Of a stretch of 43,671 bases of DNA, positions 37,293-43,671 are shown piece after piece. The number at the start of each line of letters is the position of its first letter. Within the stretch, counting starts at the first letter, position 1. Under the pieces are notes generated by a model that saw nothing but the letters and a program-made list of their open reading frames with translations, ran no database searches and was not told the DNA's origin. Origin of the DNA: an uncultured Coriobacteriaceae bacterium. Its GTDB lineage: Bacteria > Actinomycetota > Coriobacteriia > Coriobacteriales > Atopobiaceae. Location of the stretch: NCBI GenBank assembly GCA_902793465.1, contig CADBDT010000019.1, forward strand, positions 42,917 to 86,587, in the 5' to 3' direction. A program made the position numbers and the translations under genes.

Positions 37293-38834
37293 TTGCACGA
37301 CAAACAACCGGCAATTTCCATGCGCAACATTAGCAAGTCCTTTGGGCCTATCCAGGCAAACAGCAACGTGAGCCTAGACATTAATCGTGGCGAGATCCTA
37401 GCCCTCTTGGGCGAAAACGGCAGCGGCAAGACGACTCTAATGAACATGCTGTCGGGCATTTACTTTCCCGACAGCGGCACCATAGAGATTGAGGGCAAGC
37501 CCGTGGTAATCGGTTCGCCCAAAGATGCGTTTAGCTATGGCATAGGCATGATTCACCAGCACTTTAAACTGGTAAACGTATTTACCGCCACAGAGAACAT
37601 CGTGCTTGGGCTAAAGGACCAGGGCAAGTACGACCTCAAGGAGTCCGCCAAAAAAATCAAGCAGATCTGCGACGACTACGGGTTTGACGTAGACCCCGAC
37701 CAAAAGATCTACGACATGTCCGTGTCGCAAAAGCAGACTGTGGAAATCGTAAAGCTCCTGTATCGCGGTGCCGAGATTCTAATTTTGGACGAGCCCACGG
37801 CAGTGCTCACACCTCAGGAGACCGACAAGCTCTTTGCCGTGCTACGCAACATGCGCGACGATGGCAAGACCATTATCATAATTACCCACAAGCTCAACGA
37901 GGTTAAGGACATAAGCGACCGTGTGGTTGTGCTGCGCAAGGGCGAGTACGTGGGCGAGATGGTAACCGCCGAGGCATCCACGCAAGAGATGACCAACATG
38001 ATGGTGGGCCGTCAGGTCTCGCTTAACATCGACCGCCCGGATCCGGAAATGAAGTACCGCATGGAGCGCATTCGCGTAAAGAACCTTACGGTAAAGAACC
38101 GCGAAGGCGTTACCAAGCTGGACAACGTGACCTTCTCTGCCTACACGGGCGAGATTTTGGGCATCGCAGGTATATCTGGATCGGGCCAAAAGGAGCTGCT
38201 CGAGGCCATTGCGGGCCTGCAGCCCGTGGAGAGCGGCACCATAGAGTACAACGTGGATGACGAGCAGGTGGAACAGCTTATTGGCATGGACCCGCTCAAG
38301 ATTGCCAACATGGGCGTTATTTTGTCCTTCGTGCCCGAGGACCGCTTGGGCATGGGTCTGGTGGGCAGCATGGACCTTACCGACAACATGATGCTGCGCT
38401 CGTTTAGGAGAGGCAACTCGCCGTTGGCCGACCGTAAGGAGCCCAGGCACCTTGCCGAGCTCGTGGTAGAGGAGCTTGAGGTAAGCACTCCTGGCGTGGA
38501 CACCCCGGTAAGCAAGCTTTCCGGCGGAAACGTGCAAAAGATTCTGGTTGGACGCGAGATTGCCGCAGCACCCACCGTGCTGCTCTCTGCATACGCCGTG
38601 CGCGGCCTGGACGTAAACTCCTCGTATTTGATCTACGACCTGCTAAACAGGCAAAAGGGCAACGGCGTTGCCGTTATATACGTGGGCGAAGACCTGGACG
38701 TGCTGCTTGAGCTTTGCGACCGCATCCTTGTGCTTTGCGGTGGCAAGGTGAGCGGCATTGTGGATGGTCGCACGACGACCAAGAACGAGGTTGGCCTCAT
38801 GATGACCAAGTTGGGAGGAGGCGAGGACCAATGA
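37293..38834 (+). CDS. Nucleoside ABC importer, double ATPase subunit
   Basis: 513 residues from TTG 37293, chosen because GAGGAGGAG ends three bases upstream; ATG 37320 lacks such a site. Two fused ATPase domains resemble those of the nucleoside (NupO/YufO-like) and ribose importers. The first has Walker A GENGSGKT (40-47), a signature written MSVSQKQ rather than the usual LSVG.QQ, and LILDEPTAVLTPQE. The second has GISGSGQKE, LSGGNVQK and the changed Walker B LLSAYAVRGLD, usually LIAAQPTRGLD, so its catalytic role may be reduced. It powers the permeases encoded next, whose start overlaps its stop (ATGA). Confidence 0.92.
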   Translation: MHDKQPAISMRNISKSFGPIQANSNVSLDINRGEILALLGENGSGKTTLMNMLSGIYFPDSGTIEIEGKPVVIGSPKDAFSYGIGMIHQHFKLVNVFTATENIVLGLKDQGKYDLKESAKKIKQICDDYGFDVDPDQKIYDMSVSQKQTVEIVKLLYRGAEILILDEPTAVLTPQETDKLFAVLRNMRDDGKTIIIITHKLNEVKDISDRVVVLRKGEYVGEMVTAEASTQEMTNMMVGRQVSLNIDRPDPEMKYRMERIRVKNLTVKNREGVTKLDNVTFSAYTGEILGIAGISGSGQKELLEAIAGLQPVESGTIEYNVDDEQVEQLIGMDPLKIANMGVILSFVPEDRLGMGLVGSMDLTDNMMLRSFRRGNSPLADRKEPRHLAELVVEELEVSTPGVDTPVSKLSGGNVQKILVGREIAAAPTVLLSAYAVRGLDVNSSYLIYDLLNRQKGNGVAVIYVGEDLDVLLELCDRILVLCGGKVSGIVDGRTTTKNEVGLMMTKLGGGEDQ

Positions 38835-39925
38835 TACATGTTGTCAAACGCAAGGAAATGCCGCTTGGCAAGGCTATGGCGGTTCGCATTGGCATCATAG
38901 TATTGGCGCTCGTGGTGTGTGGCGTAATAACCGCCATAGCAACGGGACTCAACCCCATAGACGTGTATGCCACCATGATCCAAGGCTCGTTTGGGTCGCC
39001 GCGAAAGGCGTGGATTCTGGCGCAGGAGGTGGCACTTCTGCTGTGCGTCTCGCTGGCTCTTACGCCGGCGTTCCGCATGAAGTTTTGGAACCTGGGCGGC
39101 GAGGGACAGGTGCTGGCTGGAGGCCTTGCCTCGGCGGCATGCATGATCCTTCTGGGCGACAAGATGCCCAACGCAGCGCTTATTGCCGTTATGTTTTTGG
39201 CATCCGTAGCCGCAGGCGCCCTGTGGGCGGCGATTCCCGCCTTCTTTAAGGCAAAGTTCAACACCAACGAGACGCTGTTTACGCTCATGATGAACTACGT
39301 CGCCACGCAGTTGGTGGCCTATTTCGTAATCGTTTGGGAAAACCCCAAGGGCTCGGGCACCATAGGCATTATTAACCAGAGCTCCGAGGCGGGATGGCTA
39401 CCCGTGGTGGGCGGCAACAAATACGTGCTCATTGTTATTCTGGTAGCGCTGCTTACGGCAGGCATGTTTGTGTACCTAAACTACAGCAAGCAGGGATACG
39501 AGCTTAGCGTTGTGGGCGAAAGTCCCAGCACAGCACGATACGTTGGCATAAAGGTGGACCGCGTTATCGTGCGTACGCTCCTTATTTCGGGTGCCGTGTG
39601 CGGCTTTGCCGGAATGCTTTTGGTAGCTGGCTCGGCACACACGCTGAGCACCACCATCGCAGCCGGTCGCGGCTTTACGGCGGTAATGGTCGCATGGCTG
39701 GCCAAGTTCAATCCCCTTATTATGGTGGGCAGCAGTGCGCTGCTTGAGTTTATGGGCCACGGCGCAGGCGAGATTGCCACCACCTATGGCCTCAACCAGA
39801 GCTTTGGAGACATTCTTACGGGTATTATCCTGTTCTTTATTATTGGCACGGAGTTCTTTATTACCTATAGGATCGTGTTTAGCCGCAAGACAAAGCAGAT
39901 AGGGGAGGAGCAGGGCGATGTTTGA
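38831..39925 (+). CDS. Nucleoside ABC importer, permease 1
   Basis: 364 residues with about ten membrane helices, of the BPD_transp_2 family (NupP-like). Typical elements are AFRMKFWNLGGEGQVLAGGL near the N-terminus and VVGESPSTARYVGIKVDRVI in a cytoplasmic loop that contacts the ATPase. The ATG overlaps the ATPase stop by four bases, and its own 3' end overlaps the next permease by eight, so the whole importer is coupled. Substrate is probably purine nucleosides, judging from xpt and the BMP lipoprotein. Confidence 0.93.
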   Translation: MIHVVKRKEMPLGKAMAVRIGIIVLALVVCGVITAIATGLNPIDVYATMIQGSFGSPRKAWILAQEVALLLCVSLALTPAFRMKFWNLGGEGQVLAGGLASAACMILLGDKMPNAALIAVMFLASVAAGALWAAIPAFFKAKFNTNETLFTLMMNYVATQLVAYFVIVWENPKGSGTIGIINQSSEAGWLPVVGGNKYVLIVILVALLTAGMFVYLNYSKQGYELSVVGESPSTARYVGIKVDRVIVRTLLISGAVCGFAGMLLVAGSAHTLSTTIAAGRGFTAVMVAWLAKFNPLIMVGSSALLEFMGHGAGEIATTYGLNQSFGDILTGIILFFIIGTEFFITYRIVFSRKTKQIGEEQGDV

Positions 39926-40916
39926 TTTTCTGATTACCTTTATCCCGCGTGCGGTTGCTCAGGGCATTCCGCTGCTGTACGGCTGCACGGGCGAGATAGT
40001 TACCGAGAAGTCTGGCAACCTTAACCTTGGCATACCTGGCGTCATGTATGTGGGTGGCATAAGCGGCGTAATTGGTTCGTTTTTGTACGAGCGCTCGCTT
40101 GCGGATCCCTCGCAAATAAACCCCGCGCTCGGAATTCTGATTCCCCTGCTCTGCTGTGTGGTGGGGTCGCTACTCATGGGGCTTATCTACTGCTTCCTTA
40201 CCGTTACCCTGCGTGCCAACCAAAACGTTACGGGCCTTGCCCTTACCACCTTTGGCATTGGCCTGGGCAACTTTTTTGGCGGTTCGCTCATCAAGCTTAC
40301 CGGAGCGGATATCCCTTCCATCTCGCTTACCGCAACCAGCAACCTGTTTAGGACCACGCTGCCGTTTGCGGAGTCAACGGGGTGGTTTGGTCAGCTCTTC
40401 TTTAGCTACGGATTCCTTGCGTACGCCGCAATCCTTATTGCCATTGGGGCGTCCTTCTTCCTCAATCGCACGCGACTCGGCCTGCAACTGCGCGCCGTGG
40501 GCGAAGATCCCGCAACGGCAGATGCCGCAGGCATTAGCATTACGCGCTACAAGTACGTGGCAACCTGCGTGGGCTGCGTTATTGCCGGCTTGGGCGGTCT
40601 GTATTTTGTTATGGACTACGCCAACGGCATTTGGTCCAACGACGCGTTTGGCGATCGCGGCTGGCTTGCCATCGCGCTGGTAATCTTTACCGTGTGGCGC
40701 CCGGGTGCGAGCATTCCCGCCTCCATCCTGTTTGGCGGACTCTACATCCTGCACCTGTTTATTCCCACGGGCACCGACCTTGCCGTAAAGGAGCTGTACA
40801 AGATGCTTCCTTACGTGGTAACCATCATCGTGCTCATTGTTATAAGCACGCGGAACAAGCGAGAAAACCAGCCACCCGAGCATCTGGGTCTCCCGTACTT
40901 CCGAGAAGACCGATAG
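39918..40916 (+). CDS. Nucleoside ABC importer, permease 2
   Basis: 332 residues, about eight to nine helices, NupQ-like. The N-terminus YGCTGEIVTEKSGNLNLGIP and the loop LQLRAVGEDPATADAAGISI are family marks. It pairs with permease 1 to form the channel. It is the last gene of the xpt-lipoprotein-ATPase-permease unit. GAGGAGCAGGGCG within the end of permease 1 provides the ribosome site. A repeat-rich gap follows. Confidence 0.93.
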   Translation: MFDFLITFIPRAVAQGIPLLYGCTGEIVTEKSGNLNLGIPGVMYVGGISGVIGSFLYERSLADPSQINPALGILIPLLCCVVGSLLMGLIYCFLTVTLRANQNVTGLALTTFGIGLGNFFGGSLIKLTGADIPSISLTATSNLFRTTLPFAESTGWFGQLFFSYGFLAYAAILIAIGASFFLNRTRLGLQLRAVGEDPATADAAGISITRYKYVATCVGCVIAGLGGLYFVMDYANGIWSNDAFGDRGWLAIALVIFTVWRPGASIPASILFGGLYILHLFIPTGTDLAVKELYKMLPYVVTIIVLIVISTRNKRENQPPEHLGLPYFREDR

Positions 40917-41026
40917 GCACGGGATTCGTCGCTGTTTCCAACAAGTCTTATTTACGCTTGCTCGCCCCGCCCGCTTTTTTGCGCCCGCGGGGCGTGCTTG
41001 TAAGACCCGGACCCTACTGCATAACG

Positions 41027-41090
41027 TATGGGTCGCGCTCGCCGGCCTCGGGACTCTCCTGCACGCTCAGCGCTCACTTCGTGTTTTGCG
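41027..41090. repeat. Truncated copy of the palindrome with GCTCACTTCG core
   Basis: GTCGCGCTCGCCGGCCTCGG and on to CTCAGCGCTCACTTCGT repeats the left arm and the beginning of the core of the element at 41141, then breaks off into GTTTTGCGCCCG. It looks like a partial copy. The whole gap 40917-41511 is built of such repeats and has no believable gene. Confidence 0.75.
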
Positions 41091-41140
41091 CCCGTGGGGC
41101 GAGACTGCAAGGCGCGGACTCCTTGCGATTCATGCGGGTC

Positions 41141-41245
41141 GCGCTCGCCGGCCTCGGAACTCTCCTGCATGCTCAGCGCTCACTTCGTTCGCTCACTCGC
41201 TTCGCTCGTGATTCGCTGCAGGAGAGTTCCGAGGCCGGCGAGCGC
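41141..41245. repeat. Private-arm palindrome, GCTCACTTCG core, copy 1
   Basis: 29-base arms (41141-41169, GCGCTCGCCGGCCTCGGAAC and on, and 41217-41245) are exact complements. The 47-base core (41170-41216) contains CACTTCGTTCGCTCACTCGC. The same core, base for base, lies at 41384-41430 between different arms. Confidence 0.92.
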
Positions 41246-41356
41246 TCTCGTTTACCGCGGGGGTCCGGCGTCTACAGGCACGCGCGGAATTCGCGGCGGG
41301 AGGTTTGGCCTGGTGCAGATACGTGCTTGTGGCTCGTGATTCGCGCCCGCGGGGCG

Positions 41357-41458
41357 CCCTTTCAGCGCCAGGACTCTCCTGCATGCTCAGCGCTCACTTC
41401 GTTCGCTCACTCGCTTCGCTCGTGATTCGCTTGCGGGAAAGTTCTGACGCTGAAAGGG
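41357..41458. repeat. Private-arm palindrome, GCTCACTTCG core, copy 2
   Basis: The core 41384-41430 is identical to that of copy 1. The outer arms CCCTTTCAGCG and CGCTGAAAGGG pair exactly, and the inner parts pair with about four C/T-type differences. The innermost part still resembles copy 1 (GACTCTCCTGCA), but the outer half is unrelated to it. Confidence 0.88.
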
Positions 41459-41511
41459 TGCGTGGAAGTCGCCAGCTGGGGGGAAACTTTTTGAGCTCCT
41501 TTTGCTTGTTC

Positions 41512-42351
41512 TTAAACTCTAAACTCGATGCGTACGATGGACATGTGTACAAGATGGTCGGATAACCACGAGAGGATGGCGGGCAGAACGCCGTATTTCG
41601 TGCCGAGTTTTCGGTAGCCGTTCATGTAGCTTTTGCATGTTACGCTTGCAAAGCTGTTCGACCAATCCGCAAGCTCGCGAGAGGCGTTGCTTACACAAAA
41701 GTAGGCGCCAATATCGTCCATACCTGTTTGGTTGAGTACCGTTTTGGACATCATCTTAAGGCCAATGCGGTTTACGGAGTCGAAGGCAATCACCCCGCCA
41801 AAAAAGTGCTCTGCCATGGCGCATAGCAAAGCGCGTACCTGGTCGGTAGTTAGGTAATAGAACACGCCAGCGGCTAGGAAGATGGCTCCCTGGCTTCCAT
41901 CGATCTTGTCAAACCAGCTGTAGACGTTAAGGTCGCACACTATGTTATGCTCGCGCTTGCCTGCGGGCATGAGTTCGTTGCGAGCGTCAATTACGTCGGG
42001 AAAGTCGAGGTTGTATCCACGGGCGCTTCCGTTGTCGACCCGGCTAAATAGGTCGAGCAGCCCGCAGCCGAGATTTACCACCGCGGCATTCGGATGCACC
42101 CGCAGGTAGGCGCGTGCCTCCTCGCACAGGTCGAACTCGCGTTGCGCAACCTCGAGCGAACCAAAGTGGCCCAAGGCAGTATCCATAAGCTTGACCTGTT
42201 CGGAAAAGTCGTAGTCCACCGACTCTATGAGTTTGCCCGGGTTGCCGCCCTCGTAGAGCTCTGGATACTGCTTGGCCAGGTGATAGCGCGCATACAGTGG
42301 TATAACAAGCGTCTCCTGCACCGAGCCCTTTTGTATAACAGTTTTGGGCAT
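41512..42351 (-). CDS. SAM-dependent methyltransferase, leucine carboxyl methyltransferase (COG3315) family
   Basis: 279 residues. VVNLGCGLLDLFSRVDNG (91-108) is the SAM-binding loop, and YNLDFPDVIDARNELM and DLNVYSWFDKI are typical of the LCM/O-methyltransferase group PF04072, which in bacteria includes enzymes methylating polyketides and small acids. GCGAGAGGAAGCC precedes the ATG. It is monocistronic and divergent from the gene at 42562. The substrate cannot be told. Confidence 0.82.
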   Translation of the reverse strand: MPKTVIQKGSVQETLVIPLYARYHLAKQYPELYEGGNPGKLIESVDYDFSEQVKLMDTALGHFGSLEVAQREFDLCEEARAYLRVHPNAAVVNLGCGLLDLFSRVDNGSARGYNLDFPDVIDARNELMPAGKREHNIVCDLNVYSWFDKIDGSQGAIFLAAGVFYYLTTDQVRALLCAMAEHFFGGVIAFDSVNRIGLKMMSKTVLNQTGMDDIGAYFCVSNASRELADWSNSFASVTCKSYMNGYRKLGTKYGVLPAILSWLSDHLVHMSIVRIEFRV

Positions 42352-42561
42352 AACGGCTTCCTCTCGCCTTGTTGTGCGAACATATGTTAACCAAGTCTAA
42401 CATTATTTGCTAGGGTATGGCCTAGCCGCAACTTGCTTTTAATCAAGTAAGAAACTGTAAAGCTTATAACATATTCGTTGCTGTATTTATGGCTTGTGGA
42501 CTTGGCTCATTGGCGTATTCTTGTGCGCACATAATCGCCGTCTGTGGAAGCGAGGTTTTCT

Positions 42562-43560
42562 ATGAGCATCTGTCTTTGCAACCTGTCCGCCGACGTAGCG
42601 CTGGAGCTTGCCGCCCAACAAAAGCTGGAGCTCGTGCCTGCTTCTCCAGACATCTCCTCCTTTGCTGCGGATGCAGAAGTCGCAAAGGAGGCCTTGGGAG
42701 AATTTGCAAAACAGCTTCCTCACCCAATTGAGCTGCTCGTCGATAAACGGGGAAAACGTCGACACGCACCAGGTGCGGCCTACCATGTGTGGAGCGGTCC
42801 GCTTCCAAAGAACTCCGTCTTCCAGCTATACCAGGGCGTATATGTTTCCTCGCCAGAGTTCACGTTGCTACAGCAGGCAAGCCAGCTTCATCAGGCAAAT
42901 CTGTGTCAGATGCTCGGCCGGTACCTGGGAACGTGGACTCCAAACAAAAACGAGCCATTGGGTCAGGACGTGCGCGCGCCACTAACGAGCTTTGAGTCAG
43001 TTAAAGAGTTTCTTGAAGGCGTGGGACGTGCGTGGGGCAAAAACAACCTAAAACTGGCTTTGGCCTATACTTGCGAGGGTGCGGCTTCCGCTCCCGAGAC
43101 CTCGCTTCAGCTGGCGCTTTCCTTACCGCCGGAGTTGCATGGGTTGGGCATATTGCAGCCAACCATGAACTACGAGAACGAACTGTCTCCTGCAGCACAG
43201 AAGATATATCCTCATGACACCATACGCATCGACCTTTGTTGGCGACACAAAAAATTTGGTCTTGAGCATCAGGGTAAAGAGCATGGAAAGCAGCTGGGGA
43301 AGGACTATGCGCGTTGGTTTGCAGCCCGTATGATGGGCTACGAGCTATGGTTTGTTGCGCAAGAACAGCTGGAGAGCGCTAAGCAATTGATGTATATTGC
43401 CCGCGAACTGGTAAAACGTATCGATGCGGATGTGGATACGGAAGCGTGGCCAACGGAGAGTGAGTTTCAGGACCTTCTGGATATACTTGCTGGCAAAACG
43501 CATCCAAAGCCCGTGAGCTTCAAAGAATTGCGTAAGCGAAGGGCAGCGGCGCGGGAGTAG
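42562..43560 (+). CDS. Conserved hypothetical with nuclease-like motif
   Basis: 332 residues from ATG 42562, with GAGG six bases upstream; a GTG 18 bases earlier is less likely. I recall similar proteins only from Coriobacteriia, where YVSSPEFTLLQQASQL-like and LGRYLGTW-like blocks recur (here about 95-125); this memory should be checked. Near residue 225 the segment IRIDLCWRHKKFGLEHQGKEH has the spacing of a DUF559/Vsr-type PD-(D/E)XK core (D, then E.Q/G.K..H). A nuclease role, perhaps in an AbiEi-like or defence setting, is possible but unproven. No membrane segment or signal is visible. Confidence 0.7.
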   Translation: MSICLCNLSADVALELAAQQKLELVPASPDISSFAADAEVAKEALGEFAKQLPHPIELLVDKRGKRRHAPGAAYHVWSGPLPKNSVFQLYQGVYVSSPEFTLLQQASQLHQANLCQMLGRYLGTWTPNKNEPLGQDVRAPLTSFESVKEFLEGVGRAWGKNNLKLALAYTCEGAASAPETSLQLALSLPPELHGLGILQPTMNYENELSPAAQKIYPHDTIRIDLCWRHKKFGLEHQGKEHGKQLGKDYARWFAARMMGYELWFVAQEQLESAKQLMYIARELVKRIDADVDTEAWPTESEFQDLLDILAGKTHPKPVSFKELRKRRAAARE

Positions 43561-43671
43561 GGCGCAGGCGTCGGCGGCAGGAGGACACAATTGCGCAAAC
43601 GGTCGGATCAGTCCAGAAAAACCGCAGGTCAGCGCGATCCGTTCCGACGGGCTTTGTAGTTGTGCTCTCCC
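43561..43671. other. Window end, no gene seen
   Basis: AGGAGG at about 43580 is followed by a TTG frame of only 22 codons ending in TAG. I see no supported gene in these last 111 bases. Confidence 0.5.

Overview
The window looks like chromosomal DNA of a GC-rich Gram-positive actinomycete, most likely class Coriobacteriia (Atopobiaceae/Coriobacteriaceae-like). This is inferred from the class III (low-GC Gram-positive type) fructose-1,6-bisphosphatase, MurT/GatD peptidoglycan amidation genes, two 6-phospho-beta-glucosidases, a BMP-type nucleoside transporter operon, AGGAGG-like ribosome sites and frequent TTG/GTG starts. No rRNA or tRNA gene was seen. The genus is not certain.

Layout. 1-409: direct repeats, no gene. 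410-6433: fbp, a stand-alone murT paralog, and a membrane Ser/Thr kinase gene broken by an exact 61-bp tandem duplication over its catalytic loop. 6434-12467: an accessory stretch with a small conserved protein, an RNA ligase, an XRE regulator, an unknown 444-aa protein, an AlbA_2/COG2865 protein behind an 11-bp iterated operator, and the stub of an AAA ATPase. Decayed copies of the 3' end of the neighbouring ABC exporter gene lie inside this stretch, and two near-identical 79-bp copies bracket the COG2865 gene. 12452-14257: the ABC exporter itself, with an in-frame amber codon. 14365-14480: a 116-bp MITE-like element with 21-bp terminal repeats and an 8-bp target duplication. 14506-19094: esterase, HAD phosphatase, BASS-type transporter, a 73-bp tandem array and an alpha/beta hydrolase. 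19192-24816: membrane protein, ABC-2 exporter (one ATPase, two permeases), then histidine kinase and response regulator, apparently one exporter/sensor operon. 25189-27012: operator-rich region and a GH1 6-phospho-beta-glucosidase. 27479-29552: murT-gatD. 29900-31089: bcp-yaaA peroxide-defence pair. 31134-34829 (minus strand): GH1, alpha/beta hydrolase, Gfo/Idh/MocA oxidoreductase. 35301-40916: xpt plus BMP lipoprotein, ABC ATPase and two permeases, a purine uptake and salvage unit. 40917-41511: palindromic repeats. 41512-43560: LCM-type methyltransferase and a conserved hypothetical with a nuclease-like motif.

The most striking non-gene feature is the intergenic palindromes. At least three families have a conserved core or inner stem flanked by arms that differ completely, or at paired positions, between copies yet stay complementary within each copy. 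This needs a mechanism that rewrites both arms together, or selection for the stem. The strongest candidates for something undescribed are these private-arm palindromes, the reversible-looking 61-bp kinase duplication, the 73-bp array with three alternating unit types, and the accessory stretch at the exporter 3' end.
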